The position numbers and the translations under genes were made by a program. 64,000 bases of DNA, taken from NCBI GenBank assembly GCA_024663395.1, contig JANFAH010000005.1, positions 3,038,001 through 3,102,000 of the forward strand, written 5' to 3'. The stretch comes from Pisolithus tinctorius (lineage: Eukaryota; Basidiomycota; Agaricomycetes; Boletales; Pisolithaceae). Every line of letters begins with the position of its first letter. Position 1 is the stretch's first letter. Shown here piece after piece: positions 11,806 through 23,189 of the stretch. The notes beneath the pieces are model-generated. The model was not told the DNA's origin. It did no database searches and saw nothing but the letters and a program-made list of their open reading frames with translations.

Positions 11806-14800
11806 TTAACGCTGTTCCCTAACCTTGTACCAAACCACGCCGATCACAAGCAGACCTAAGCCAGCGATGAAAGCAAACAAAACGAGCACATCTCTATAGT
11901 AGCTGCTGAGGTCGAAACCAAACAGCTATTGTAACAAAAATCAGAAAATCCGGCTTGCCGAGCAGACAGAAGACGTGCTTACTATTTGCATCATGACTGC
12001 TGCGGATATGCTGATGGGGACACCTTGCAAGGTATCTTGGATCGTGAGCCCAGATCCAACTTCATTTACGGAAAGGGCTTCCAGGCAAAACTGGCATCGT
12101 GGGGATAAGTACAACAAATTTTCCTGCCACGGATACTAACCTTGAGTGGGCAAAGCCATTGGAGCCACCTCAACACCGGCGGAATGGACGTCAAGTGCAC
12201 GAAGAAGCCAGCATATGTCATCTGGTATAATGCCGAAAGGGCGGATATCAAAATTGCGATCCCACCGTTGCGGAAAGAAGTGGCAAGGAAGAAGTTCTGC
12301 GATAATGGTGAGATCGACAAATGTCATGGCGAACGTGGTAAAGTTTACCCAGAGGGTCATGGCGAGCGTGTACAATACGAGAATGAAGAGGAACTTGAAG
12401 AACCTGGAAGCTTCGGGTGACAAGCCTGCCATCCAATATGTACTAGAAATCAAATGGTAAAATCGGGTAACATGAAGTTGCCAAGCGACTCACATGGTCG
12501 ATACAACGATAGTCGGAAGGACTCGCAATGGTATAACATCGAACAAAATTCGGGATAACAACCACGCGGTCGGACTGTTCAGGGGGCATCAGAAAATAGA
12601 ATGGTGAGAAACATCAAGGTCTTACCTGTAGTATGAATTGGACCGTTCGCGAACGAATAACGAACGAACTTCCACGACATTATACAATGCACTCAACGAC
12701 GAAAATGCGGTCAATGATCCCTACCGACTGTCAGTCGCCGTCAATAAATACGACAGGACATGCTCTCACCAGGAAGAATAGACATCCCACTCGAGACTGG
12801 AAGCCTGCGATGGTGATACCAGTGTGGAAATACAGTCCACCTGTATCATGGCCGCTATTTCAGTTGTTGAATGAAACCTCCGCAACCCACGCACCGCAGA
12901 ATACCCCTAAAATGGCGGCTATTGTAACATGAGTAAGGAACAACGTCTTGTCTCTACCCAGCGCAATTCAGTAACATGCACAGGTCCCTGCGAGGGGTAC
13001 TTACCGCCGTATTATCTTCCATTCTCGCCCGCATAACACCTGAAATTGGGTGAGGAACGTTGTAGCGTAGTCGCCTCGGGATGGCTTGCTGCGATTCGAC
13101 AAAGCTTCTACATCGGCTGCACCAGCAGGCTTTTCGTCAGCGGTTGGACTCGCGCTGGGACCACTGAAGTCTTGCGACTGATTAACAGTGCTTTCCATCA
13201 CGCGTGAAGAGGAGAAAAGTCCGACTGGAGCAACACTTGCGATCTCGAGCAGGTAATCCGCGACGTTGTATCCTTCTTCGTACTCTGGCATCTCTGAAAT
13301 ACTATCTTGTGCAACCTCTGCATCACGAATAGCCTTGAAGTGTTGGGCAGGCGCAAGTCCACCGGGGCCCGAATATAACGCACGTCCGTGTGAAAGGAGC
13401 ATAACGGAGTCAAAAGCATGGTAAAGTCGCGAGCTATGGTCGAAATAAGACGAAGCGCCGGCCCGATATTCGAAACGTACCTTGGCTGATGGACGCTGCA
13501 AATAACCGCAACACCTCGACTATTATTCTTTTCACCTTCTATGGCACCGAATAACCCGCCTCCTCCTCTCGCAACTTCCTTAAGCACGGAAACGACGCGC
13601 CACGCACTTACAGAGTCCAAACCACTCGTTGGCTCGTCGCACACGAGAATATCAGGGCATCCGACAAGCTCCAACCCGATACTCACTCGCCGTGCCTCAC
13701 CCCCACTGATGCCACGGCCTGATCCATCTGTCGCGCCAATCCTAGTTTCTGCAACACCTTCCAAACCTAGTTTTTCAATCACAGCATCGACAATAGCCGC
13801 CTTCCTTTCTTCCGAAAGCGATTCTGGTAGGCGTAGAGACGCTGCGAATATCAGAGCCTCCCGGACCGTCAAGAATGCAGGTAGCACATCCGTCTGCGGT
13901 ACGAACGCCACACGAGGGCGTTTACCAGCAGGCAGAGGAGGGAATGTTATGGAGCCTGTGAATAACCCCGACTTGGGTTTCCCAGCGATCAATTCTACCA
14001 GCGTCGTCTTCCCCGCACCGCTGGGACCGAGGACAGCCATCAACATCCCTGGACCAATAGTTCCGCTCACGCCGTCCAGGATAGTTTTTTCTCCATTAGC
14101 ATGTCCGGAGGGAGAGAATATTGAACTGAATGTGCCCGACGGTCGTATGAAATAGGAGACGTCTGACCAACGAACGCCGATACCACCTGCTGCACCACCG
14201 TCGAATGGCTTGTTGCGCGCAGCGCGCTGGAGCAATAATCCCCATACGACAGCGATGATGCCAGCTCCGAGTAAGGCACCTACGACAGCAAGACCAGCAA
14301 TGACACCTCCGCCTAGCTGTGAAGAATTACTTCCAGTCGAGGTGGAATTCGCGTTGGAGGAATCTATCACAGCCTGACTGACGCATTCCCCGAAAACGCA
14401 TCCTTGCAAAGCCAACCCGCTTGAGCCGAAGAGACCGTCGAGAACCTCCTGTTGGAAATTACATGTATTACCGTTGCAAGAAACTGTGAGACTGCCACTG
14501 AGTGCGTTTATAGTACCATTGAGGCTCAGAGACGGAACACCTCCACAGAATGCGGTGCCCTCGAAGCAAGCGCATTGCAGATTGGAGCAAGTCCATGTGT
14601 CTGTTGAACCCGAGGTCGACTGCGTACAGGGGGAAGCGGTACACGAGAATTGTTCGACGCCGGCGTAGAAGAGTTGGGCGTACGCTGCCGAAGATCCATT
14701 TGGAGAAAGAAGAGTGCCAGAAGTGTTGTGCAAGGGAGAGAGCGAACTGTTGTAGGTGCGGAGAATATTCAAATTAGATTGCAACGGGAAGAGTGATTGC

Positions 14801-15322
14801 AAGGTAGGATTCTGAGACGACATGAGACTCAATCACATCTGATCAGGGCAAATAGTATGAACGTACGTTGACCTGGCAGCTTATTTCACCGGCTGCATAT
14901 ACCGTTGGCTGTGTATTACAAACTAGGGTGTCGTTTACGCCCGACGCCGCAGCCAGCCCAGCACTTGCGCTGGCATTGCCATTGACAGCGGCCCACGCTG
15001 TTTGACACGCGGACGAAGTAGTACATACATTGCACCCAGTACCAGTCCACCCGCTAGAGCAAGAGCAGCCAGAGGCTGTCAGGTTAGGAAAACCTCCTGA
15101 CGTCAATGATGCGAGAGTACGATTTGAACCGTCAAAGATAGTACCGCCACAAGCGGGCTCCGAACAGTTTGAACCACCAAATCCAGGAGGGCATAGGCAG
15201 CTGGAGGAGGAGGATGCAGTGCCAAAGTTTGAACACGACTGGCCTGCTACATGACTGGCCAATAGAGCAGTTGAAGCCAGCGCGCAGAATATTTTGGACA
15301 ACAGCGACGTTCGCGCAGCCAT
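11806..15322 (-). CDS. ABCG-family transporter with EGF-like extracellular N terminus (ADP1-like)
   Basis: Eleven exons, all in phase, give 999 aa: 14867-15322, 13481-14811, 13005-13433, 12895-12953, 12770-12840, 12626-12720, 12494-12574, 12349-12442, 12141-12296, 11983-12090 and 11806-11925. The order is: signal peptide; two cysteine-rich EGF-like segments (SCLCPPGFGGSNC, GCSCSSGWTGTGC); more paired cysteines; a first membrane span (VIAGLAVVGALLGAGIIAVV); an ABC domain with Walker A GPSGAGKTT, signature GISGGEARR and Walker B DILVCDEPTSGLDS; then an ABC2 membrane domain with about six spans, including TIAGFQSRVGC, YTLAMTLW and QMTYAGFFVHL. This matches the yeast Adp1-type half-size ABCG transporters. 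The substrate is unknown. The many tiny 3' exons (59-156 nt) make the membrane half look broken when unspliced, but it is intact. Confidence 0.9.
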
Positions 15323-15555
15323 CGTCGATCCGCTTCGCCACGAGACCCACCAAAGACAAGACCCTGATAAAAGGTAAGTATGGGCTGTCCCGAGCAAGGT
15401 GACGGTATTCGCTAGAGCCTGCTGGCACCTTACATAAGCAAGGAACATAACGACGTACGAAATGACCCGGCGACGGTTGGCAGAAACCTTGTAGCAATGT
15501 TCTCCAGTGTAAGTCAGCGTAAAGGTCGTCGCTGAGGAAAAGCTCTGAGCGTTTA

Positions 15556-15954
15556 TTAGTTCTTCTCCTGGTGGTCACCATCACCGCCAGCTCCAGCTCC
15601 GGAGAAATATGACCCTACAAATCCCAAAATGAACCCTCTTAACCCGAAGGGTCTCAAGCCGTACGTCTGCCGTTCTACCTTGCTACGGACCGGACATATC
15701 CAGTTCTGTCTAGATGCTGCGCGTGCCCAGAAACAAAGGCCGCCCGTGACGCTTGCTTCCTTGAGAAAGGTGGAGACCGGGGTCAGTGCGCTGAAGTTCT
15801 CAAGAAGCATGTCGAATGCATGCGTTCGCTCGGGTTCGAGATATAACTCGCATATGACAGTGAGACAGCCTTCTTGTCTCTGTCGTCTATTGCATATCCT
15901 GAATGACGACTTTAGCTTATATTTATTTATGCTAATCACAACTAGAAACGACAT
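15556..15954 (-). CDS. hypothetical small protein, uncertain
   Basis: An open frame of 132 codons ends 234 bp upstream of the ABCG start on the same strand. Its C-terminal part ([20 protein letters not shown] followed by Gly/Asp-rich residues) contains one possible hydrophobic segment. The N-terminal 40 codons are A/T-rich and may be intron or UTR. I do not recognise a family. The antisense ORF at 15629-15967 is equally open, so even the coding strand is uncertain. Confidence 0.25.
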   Translation of the reverse strand: MSFLVVISINKYKLKSSFRICNRRQRQEGCLTVICELYLEPERTHAFDMLLENFSALTPVSTFLKEASVTGGLCFWARAASRQNWICPVRSKVERQTYGLRPFGLRGFILGFVGSYFSGAGAGGDGDHQEKN

Positions 15955-16686
15955 AGATTTTAAGTAGCCAGCTCACACAATCCATTAGTTCCGCTCCTCT
16001 CATCCCTGTGGCAGACAAACGACGAGTTAAGGACACATACTTCATAGTCCGGATGTCTCGTCCCTCCTGCATTGTTCACAGGAGTACAATTCTGGCTTTC
16101 GCGTTTCATGCTGGCAAGCCATCGGACCAACTTCCACCAGGAGAGGTTTGAATCCCTGACACTCCACCCATCAGCATTGCTTGTGCCAATTTTGTCGTGC
16201 TACCTTCTAGATACCATCAACTCCGGCTTGCGCTGACCTGATGAGCAGTTTTTATCCAGGAACCTTGGGCCTTTCTGTTACATTCCATGCTTTTTGCCAC
16301 ATTTCTGCAAGAGGCCGGTATTTTTGGTGTACGGCCCTGTTTCGCCCTCTCAAAGGGGGACGGAAATACCTGTGTTGATAACTCCAGCTGCCAAGAGCTT
16401 CGAGCGGATTACGGTGTGGTTCTGTCTGAGCGTTTACAGTAAAGCTGATACTAGACTGGTGAGTGGCTTAACGATCCATCCAGCTATTGTATCGAAAACA
16501 TTACTTGCGGTACTGTGTTTGGATTTTCCTTCCACTTGGATGGAAGTCGTGAAGCCTGGAAAAAGCATTATGGCCCGCCCCGTCAGTCTGCTGACCGTGA
16601 ACGCACGGTGTATATTCGGAGATACTACCCTTCACTACTTCAGATACGGTCCTACATTCAGCCAAATATTCACCGATACCTAGGCA
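15955..16686. other. intergenic upstream of cerato-platanin gene 1
   Basis: About 730 bases without a supportable gene. A fragment reading ggtttgaatccc near 16146 resembles a tRNA B box but has no matching stems or A box. The last 100 bases are the promoter of the cerato-platanin gene. Confidence 0.4.
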
Positions 16687-16693
16687 TATAAGG
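16687..16693 (+). promoter_or_regulatory. TATA box of cerato-platanin gene 1
   Basis: TATAAGG lies 80 bp before the ATG at 16767, a usual spacing for a highly expressed secreted-protein gene. The tandem paralogue has TATAAAG in a comparable place. Confidence 0.5.
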
Positions 16694-16766
16694 GAGGCCA
16701 CCTTGGAGAAATTTCGACCACCTGCACTGTTCAAAGTCCATATCCTCATCACGTCCTACGCTCCAA

Positions 16767-17201
16767 ATGAAGCTCGCATCTATCCTCGTTTTCCTATCCA
16801 CCTTTACCCTCTACGTACTCTGCCAAACCACAACACAAACCCTCTCCTATGATCCGGTTTACGATGACTCCTCTGAATCTCTTGATTACCTAGCGTGCTC
16901 CAACGGCTCCAACGGACTGGAAACCCTAGGGTACTCAACGCTCGGACAGGTTCCAAACTTCCCATACGTCGGAGGGGCATATACTGTCACGGGCTGGAAC
17001 TCACCCGCTTGTAAAACTTGCTACAACCTCACCTACGAGGACAAGTCGATTTCTGTCCTTGCAGTAGATAGCGCGTTGGAGGGGTTTAATGTTGCACAGC
17101 AAGCAATGGATTACTTGACAGACGGACAGTCAACCCAATTGGGGAGGGTGGACGTGCAGTCGACGCCTGTGGACCCGGCGTACTGCGGTTTCCTTCAGTG
17201 A
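16767..17201 (+). CDS. cerato-platanin family secreted protein, copy 1
   Basis: An intronless 144-aa protein with a signal peptide (MKLASILVFLSTFTLYVLCQ). The mature part is a complete cerato-platanin domain: TLSYDPVYDDSSESL, LACSNGSNGLETLGYSTLGQ, VGGAYTVTGWNSPACKTCYN, ISVLAVDSALEGFNVAQQAM and the terminal DPAYCGF. All four conserved cysteines are present. Cerato-platanins are small secreted fungal proteins with an expansin-like fold, found in the cell wall or released; they bind chitin oligomers and can act as elicitors during contact with plants. The second copy lies 1.45 kb downstream in the same orientation, so the pair arose by tandem duplication. Confidence 0.95.
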   Translation: MKLASILVFLSTFTLYVLCQTTTQTLSYDPVYDDSSESLDYLACSNGSNGLETLGYSTLGQVPNFPYVGGAYTVTGWNSPACKTCYNLTYEDKSISVLAVDSALEGFNVAQQAMDYLTDGQSTQLGRVDVQSTPVDPAYCGFLQ

Positions 17202-18533
17202 ATGGTGGTGTATCACTTCATCGCCGTCCTACCGTCCCGTTCTTACCGAGGTTGTTAGTCTACCCGCCCAAGGTGCCGTGCGGTCGATTCCCTTTTCCAG
17301 ACTTTGGAGTTCACGCTACCAGGACACTGAAACTTGAACTGCCTCTTCCATTGTATGCATCAGTAATGCAATTATGTACCAATCATTCCTCGTACTCTCG
17401 CTTTCCTTTAGATGGCACATTCATGATGTACATGGTCATTCTTGCACTGTACGAAAATTAAATGGGATAAGTATCTTTGCAGCGGAACTCTGACCATGGA
17501 CGCCTCTGCGTTGCTACAATAGTAAAGATAGCCGCTATGATGTCCATGTGGTCTCGGAGCACTCAGTATGATCGGAGTAAGATGACCGAGAGACTGACAC
17601 GTTTCATGTCCGTGCCAGCCGAGCTGAACATTTCTTGTTCGCCAATTGCAACTGAGCGCTGTTTGGCAATGCCACTGTGTACAAGCGTCCCGACCGGCAG
17701 TGTATCCTAGCTGGCAGTGATTCGACATCAATCATGTTTAGGCACTTCAAGTGTCATGATCAGGTAATTGGGGAACGGGAAGTGATCGCGCGAAGACCAG
17801 GGGACATGAGGCCTCCTAGCATGTGGTGCGTCGTCATTTCATCGATTTGAGTTTACCGCCCCAGTCGTGTTGGTTACACAGCCAAGCTGCTCGCCGAGCT
17901 CATTCGGCGGGCACCTATGGCCGGATATGACTCGACAGCCACTTTGGAACTCCTTCGAGGACTCCTATGAAAACTTATGCCCTCTACCCAGCCACGGGCT
18001 CCGGCCATCAAGCAATGCGTATTATATCTGGCAGGAAAATAAGTTGCTACACCCCTCTTGAATTGTCGTTAGACTTTAAAATTATCTTCCCGCAGTAGGG
18101 CATAGATGCCCGCCAATGAATTCCTTTCGGGCTAATAGCGAACTGCCTCACGAAAGAGCGACGACAGGCTCGGGTCACTTAGTGTTCACGTGGGCACCCG
18201 CATGCATGCCTAACTAGTACGTGTGCTTACTGACATCGACCCAAGCCCGTGCGGGTAACGGACCATGATCATCGATGCACTCGACTCGCCTTTCGGATGC
18301 AGTCCGCGGCACTGGGCCTGATTCCTTAATACGTTTACTTTCATTTCCGCGTCACAATTGACACTTGGCAAGTCTGTGTTGCTGTGTTGCTTTCCGTTAG
18401 CCTACTGTCCGCGTCCACTGCTCTGATGGGCACGGTGTCAAAGAGAATCCCCGCTGGGGCAGGGTGAATGTCACATTCTCCCGATGCCTGCCGAACGGCT
18501 TCTCTGGCCTGCCTTTCGCCGATAGTTGAATCG
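17202..18533. other. intergenic between the two cerato-platanin genes
   Basis: About 1.3 kb. No ORF here shows a recognisable domain or splice structure. The stretch presumably holds the terminator of copy 1 and the promoter of copy 2. Confidence 0.45.
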
Positions 18534-18540
18534 TATAAAG
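18534..18540 (+). promoter_or_regulatory. TATA box of cerato-platanin gene 2
   Basis: TATAAAG lies 119 bp before the ATG at 18653, in the same general place as in copy 1. Confidence 0.5.
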
Positions 18541-18652
18541 GAGATGCTTCTGTGGCTTATTGTCCTCAGACAAAACCACTCGGTCAGCCTCTTTCGAATC
18601 CCTCACAAAGTACTCGCACTTGTGCCCTTCAGGTACTCCACTCACCTCCACA

Positions 18653-19087
18653 ATGAAGTTCGCATCCTCCATCTTCTCCTTGCTTGCGCTCGCTCTCCCT
18701 GCATTCTCCCAAACAACAACACAAACTCTGTCCTACGATACCGCGTACGACAATTCCTCCGAACTCCTCTCTAATCTAGCCTGCTCGGATGGTGAATATG
18801 GACTCGAAACCAAGGGGTACAATACGCTTGGAGAGCTGCCCAACTTCCCCAACGTCGGGGGCGTGTACACCGTTACGGGCTGGGACTCTCCTGGATGCGG
18901 GACGTGCTACAACGTCACATACGGCAGCACGAGCATCTTTATTCTCGCAGTGGATGTGTCGCTAGAGGGGTTTAACGTCGCGCAAGCTGCGATGAATACG
19001 CTGACAGGAAACCTGGCTTCCGAGCTTGGCAGAATTAATGTGCAGACGACACAAGTGGACGCCTCTTACTGTGGGATCAGCGCATGA
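18653..19087 (+). CDS. cerato-platanin family secreted protein, copy 2
   Basis: An intronless 144-aa protein, clearly paralogous to the gene at 16767 along its whole length, with signal peptide MKFASSIFSLLALALPAFSQ. The conserved blocks are TLSYDTAYDNSSELL, LACSDGEYGLETKGYNTLGE, VGGVYTVTGWDSPGCGTCYN, VSLEGFNVAQAAMN and the final ASYCGIS. All four cysteines of the fold are kept. An in-frame ATG at 18560 would add 31 residues and bury the signal peptide, so 18653 is the better start. Both copies look functional; differences are mostly surface-type substitutions. Confidence 0.95.
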   Translation: MKFASSIFSLLALALPAFSQTTTQTLSYDTAYDNSSELLSNLACSDGEYGLETKGYNTLGELPNFPNVGGVYTVTGWDSPGCGTCYNVTYGSTSIFILAVDVSLEGFNVAQAAMNTLTGNLASELGRINVQTTQVDASYCGISA

Positions 19088-19640
19088 GCCAAAGAAGTGT
19101 GGTGGTAGCTCTTTGGTTCGTACCCCATCCCTTAAGGTGATGCTGCGCTAACGGATAATCGACTTCAGGTGGACTGATGGACTAGCCTTTCACCTTCGGA
19201 CATTACATCCTTCAGATACTAGATATCTTCTTGCTTACTGTTCAGCCTCGGACCTTTTAACTATGACAAGGACATTTTCATGTATCACTGATGTAGACAT
19301 GGAATCATTGCACTTACTCTGACCTACTCTTCTCACTCCCCTTTTGGAGATGTAAGTTAAGTGTCTGCAGTGGTTCAAGACTGGAAAATATCGTCTTCTG
19401 CGCTGTTCATCAGACATTATCAGCGAACGCGTCTGGTTTGTTGCTGTTCCCTCGTGTCCGCACAAATAGGCCAGAAGTGTTGGGTTGATCTCGTCATCGA
19501 ACCAGACTTCCCTTCCCTGACCGCCACCATACGCATACAAAGTTTCAAAGAAGCAGAGAAGTCCTTGCGACTTCCGTTCCTGACGTCTTCACACTCGTTC
19601 GTCACATGGTTCTGAGCCTGTCTGCACGACGGGAATGAGT
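19088..19640. other. intergenic downstream of cerato-platanin gene 2
   Basis: About 550 bases with no recognisable gene. The boundary with the decayed F-box copy on the minus strand lies near 19.62-19.65 kb. Confidence 0.4.
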
Positions 19641-20838
19641 AAGAAGTACAAGGCCGAAACACACACGCACCTAACAATAGATTCCCTTCGTGGTCTACTA
19701 CGTGGAACTTACTTCCTGCAAGCTCGTACGATAAGGTGACCACTTGACGGTGGGTGAGGAGGCGCTGCCCATTACGGGGGCATAAAAGCCGGACCACCTA
19801 AAGTGCAGGCGTCATGACAGCGAGAAAGGCAAGATTCAAGAACGACATTCGATGGGGGGATCTGGTTTCTTGGAATTCTGGGGCTACGAGGCCCAGATAT
19901 CCGACGGGAGGGAAAAGTGAAGCAACGAAGGGCATACCCAAAAATACAGCCACACGAATAGTCATCTAGAGATTTAGACACCGTCGATTCACCATGTCGA
20001 AATAGTCACTGAGATCTTGCGCGGAGTTAATGTGGTCGAAATGAATCGAAGTGAGGAATGTTCCGTAGCCGTGCATAAAGTTTTCCCACGAAATTAGATT
20101 CCACCGTGTATCGAAAATGACTTTCCAAAGACTGATGGACGTGTTCTCCGCGAGGATTTTGGCTAACGGGGGTCCAAAAGTAAGTGTGACTGTGTTGACA
20201 GAGGAGAGGATAGAAGTGGGGAAAATTTCGGTATCCCACGACAGGTACGGACAATGGAAGGTGTGCAATCGAGAAAGGCTCTCCAACGACTCCACGAGTT
20301 CGTATCGTGGAGGTTTTGAGGTAGTGTTGTCCAGTCAAGGACAGGTATCGAAGATACAGAGTATCACAAAGCATTGAGCATACTAGACATCGTCGGTGGG
20401 ATATTGTCAGGGGTGAACTTTATTGCGAACGAAACGATTTCAATATTAGGCAGACACTCGATGATATCAACCAGATACCAATCAACTTCTGTGTCTGCAC
20501 CGGTAGGATGGTCACGAATGGCAACACCCAACCGTTGTGTCCACTGTCCGAAAGGTTCGGCTTCTGCCACAATTCCGTTCCCTGTTGCGTATTTCAGTAG
20601 CATGGTGCAAAGCGAAGAAAGACATTGAACTTTTCTGATGTAAACGGCTCGGTAGAGATGGCCGGATAGCCATGAGCCACCACTGCCTGCCTAAAGTGCA
20701 GGGTGATATTTCAATTGTAGGGAGGTCCAAAGATGCTTGAATTTTTCAAAGATCTCAGGAACTAGCAGGTAGGGCGCGTAAGTTGCGAAATCGAAAATGT
20801 GATCCCATAGTTCAGATGGAAGCCTGGAAGCTGAAGCA
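19640..20838 (-). pseudogene. F-box/LRR-like protein gene, decayed copy
   Basis: A frameshifted relic of the intact F-box gene at 32219-33635. Matching blocks appear in order on the minus strand but in different frames. LPSELWDHIFDFATYAPYLL (F-box) is near 20.8 kb, EPFGQWTQRLGVAIRDH at 20.5 kb, SRLHTFHCPYLSWDTE and TFGPPLA near 20.2 kb, FLTSIHFDHINSAQDLSDYF near 20.05 kb, and ELAGSKFHVVDHEGNLLL near 19.7 kb. An internal segment after the F-box is missing (the reading stops at YHPAL followed by a stop). At least two frameshifts separate the blocks, so no protein is made. F-box proteins are substrate adaptors of SCF ubiquitin ligases; this copy is dead. Confidence 0.8.
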
Positions 20839-21178
20839 GAGAAATTGGGGAATATTTACTTAAGCAAGCACGGCATTACACAATCACTCTTGTCGGTGTT
20901 CCATGTGTTTCGAACGCTTTGTTTCTCAGTGGGAAACTACATACAATGAGAGAAGGAAATGGAGATGTCGCGGTTTCTAAGTGAGATCTATATGCCGGGA
21001 CGAAAAGCTTGACGATGGAACTGTGAATTGGGTGGAAACCCGAAGGGTTTTCCGGCCCGGAGGAGGAAATGTATCTGGGGCGAAGAGTGAGCTGTGTCCC
21101 TTTGATGAAGGAGCCCAGCGACGCCTACAGCGAAGCTCTTAGCCCTGTGAAAAGGAGATGGGTGCTTACTGTTGGATG

Positions 21179-22564
21179 TTAGTGGACTGGTGGCATCGTG
21201 TATCTTGTGAAATGTTCGAGTAAAGCTGGGGTGTCATTGAGGTATGGAGCTAGTATCATTGCGTGCTGGCATAGATATAGGGTGAAGGAGTCTCCTGCCC
21301 ACCTGCCGATTGTTTTGACTATGTCAAACAGCGTGCCTCGAAGTAAGTAGTGTAAGGTTCCTCCTATCCTCAGGCTGTGGCCCCTGATGTTTGGGATATT
21401 GTGCGCTGTTGTTAAGGTATTTATTCGCCTGAGTACCTCCGTTTTCGAGAGAGGGCGGAGACCGGACATGGGGTGTTTCCAGGCAAAGAGATGTGCAGAC
21501 TTCTCTGCCGGATTGAGGTGTAGATGGCGTTCGAGGGCATCGATTGGGTCTGAGATGGCTCCTCGAAGGGGAGTGCATTGTATGTCTTCACCAGTTGGTG
21601 ACATTTTTGTCCAGGGAATGTGGAACTTCATCACGGGTAGTCCGCTGAGGTTGTGTAAGTGCTGGACATGAGCTCTGGTAATGTGTTTCTGTGGGTCGAA
21701 TTGTGTGATCGCTGGTACGGTGAATTCTCCTAAATGGGCTATGCAGTAGAAAACAATCGTTAGGCAAGCAAATATTGCTGCGTCTTTTGGGCTTTCTGGA
21801 TCCATTAAAGAGTGGAACAGCTCTAGAGTGTTCACATGGAAGGGTTCGCGGAGGGCTCGTCTGGATGAGGTGGGGGCTAAACGTGAGGCTCCTTCTAGTA
21901 TAGCGCAGAGCTCATCCGGGTTAATGTTCCAGGGTAGCCCGTGCAGGAGGTGCCAGGCTCGCAGGCCGGCCATGAAATTCGACAGCGCTGAACCTGAATA
22001 GGATCCTGCACAGCTGGAGAGGAAAGCGAGCAGGGTGTTGGCTGTGATGGGGGCCCTCTGGGCCTCTGATATTCCGTGGGTGTCGCAAAATATGTGGTAA
22101 GTGAGTAATCCAGCACTGTAAGTTTCTTTGGTTTTCTCTGCCCATGACGCTCCGATTACTTCGAGGATGCGATCGACTTGTTGCTCTGTTATGGTGTGAG
22201 TGCCTTCTTCCTCTGGGACGCGTGTGACTCTCGATTGAGTGGGAGATGGTTGCCATAGCTGTAGACATTCTTTGGCTAGGCAGTGTGGGCGTAGGGGTGA
22301 GGGGCGCGGGGTTAGGCCAGGGCGGTAGGGGCAGGGAGGGGCCATGGATGATAGGTAGTGGTTAGGTGTCATGAGTGGAGCATCAAAACGTTGCCGAACT
22401 TCTGGTTTAGTTGTCGAGGAGGGATTGTTGGACGAGACTATACTCGTGTGTGGCTGCAGCTTGCCTTCGTTCCTTCGTTTCGAGAGCGATTTGAGCACGG
22501 TCAATGATTTTGGCTGCTGGGGAAGGGTATGCTCCTTCTCTCCTAAGCCGCAACTCAGTAGCAT
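21179..22564 (-). CDS. tyrosine recombinase of the DIRS-like element
   Basis: A 461-codon open frame. The C-terminal half is a tyrosine-recombinase domain. Catalytic signatures are visible in GHSLRIGGTLHYLLRG (the HxxR box), GRWAGDSF (the H/W position) and the nearby LYL tyrosine. An N-terminal SAM-like core-binding region covers ILEVIGASWAEKTKETYSAG and onward. In DIRS elements this enzyme inserts the circular cDNA without a target duplication. The first 60-90 residues are Pro-rich and may only be the overlap with the RNase H frame, so the true start is uncertain. The frame has no internal stop, in contrast to the upstream RNase H part. Confidence 0.8.
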   Translation of the reverse strand: MLLSCGLGEKEHTLPQQPKSLTVLKSLSKRRNEGKLQPHTSIVSSNNPSSTTKPEVRQRFDAPLMTPNHYLSSMAPPCPYRPGLTPRPSPLRPHCLAKECLQLWQPSPTQSRVTRVPEEEGTHTITEQQVDRILEVIGASWAEKTKETYSAGLLTYHIFCDTHGISEAQRAPITANTLLAFLSSCAGSYSGSALSNFMAGLRAWHLLHGLPWNINPDELCAILEGASRLAPTSSRRALREPFHVNTLELFHSLMDPESPKDAAIFACLTIVFYCIAHLGEFTVPAITQFDPQKHITRAHVQHLHNLSGLPVMKFHIPWTKMSPTGEDIQCTPLRGAISDPIDALERHLHLNPAEKSAHLFAWKHPMSGLRPLSKTEVLRRINTLTTAHNIPNIRGHSLRIGGTLHYLLRGTLFDIVKTIGRWAGDSFTLYLCQHAMILAPYLNDTPALLEHFTRYTMPPVH

Positions 22565-22750
22565 TGGGGGGGGGGCAGCTGCATCGATGACGAAAGGTCG
22601 GATTTGTACAGGGATAGGGATTGGAGGGAGGAGAAGGTTTGGATGTCCGTATATTCCCCTTGATAAGGGGTCTGCTGGGTTGGCACCGCTTGGGATGTAT
22701 TTTGTGTGTATTTGATTAATGCGAGGGGACCTGGCAACGAATGAGTGAAC

Positions 22751-23143
22751 TCATTTGAAAACTTCATTGACTTGGGTATTGTGATGGCGACCGTTTTGCC
22801 AGCCTTCGACGACTCCAGTGTTATCTCCGAACGTGATGATTGAGCTGTTGTCTGCAACGACACGATCGATTGCATAGACCAGAAATTCGAAGGCGATGGC
22901 TTCAGCCCATCTGATGTCTCTGGTGCCATCTCGGCTGCTTTCCCAGCCTGGGATGAGTCTCCAAGTGCGCCAGTGTTCACCGATCTTGATTCCAATGCCA
23001 ATTTTAGAGCTAGCATCGGAGAAGGCTAATATGTTGATGAGTTTATTGGGCGGGGAGATGGAGCGTTGGATGTTGCCAGATTGTAGCTGGTCTGTCCACC
23101 AATCGATGTCGTTGGCTACTCTTTTGTCTGCCCGATGGGGCAT
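22751..23143 (-). pseudogene. RNase H segment of the DIRS-like element (3' piece of a split RT/RNase H ORF)
   Basis: The frame reads NILAFSDASSKIGIGIKIG, GTRDIRWAEAIAFEFLVYAI and IITFGDNTGVVEGWQNG, the DIRS RNase H pattern with the catalytic acidic residues D, E and D. It is the direct continuation of the ORF at 27980-29480: removing the nested element at 23146-27976 with one TAA copy joins the two in frame. The ORF ends at a TGA (22751-22753), but the next 60 or so codons in the same frame still encode the conserved IPSGANPADPLSRG tail. The TGA is therefore a premature stop, probably from CGA. Confidence 0.78.
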
Positions 23144-23145
23144 AA

Positions 23146-23189
23146 GAGCTTGTACAGAAACTGTAGTTCAGTTGAAGTTCACACAGTTC
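23146..23189 (+). repeat. left terminal inverted repeat of the PIF/Harbinger-type element
   Basis: This 44-bp segment matches the reverse complement of 27933-27976 at 42 positions. It begins GAGCTTGTAC immediately after the TAA target duplication. Confidence 0.88.

Noticed and set aside
12136..12453. Apparent frameshift in the ABC transporter membrane domain
   Set aside because: Two overlapping frames looked like damage, but introns at 12297-12348 and neighbours rejoin them in phase; the gene is intact.
15629..15967. 112-codon plus-strand ORF upstream of the cerato-platanin genes
   Set aside because: No signal peptide or domain; antisense to an equally weak minus-strand ORF.
16100..16175. 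tRNA gene suggested by a ggtttgaatccc B-box-like string
   Set aside because: No A box at the right distance and no acceptor or anticodon stems can be drawn.
21045..21075. Hairpin ggaaacccgaagggttttcc as a transcription terminator
   Set aside because: Bacterial-type terminators do not apply to a fungal genome; it may be a DIRS-end structure but no evidence links it.
21179..22564. Crypton-type DNA transposon for the tyrosine recombinase
   Set aside because: RT, RNase H and gag-like ORFs lie in the same orientation and order upstream, which fits a DIRS-like retroelement.
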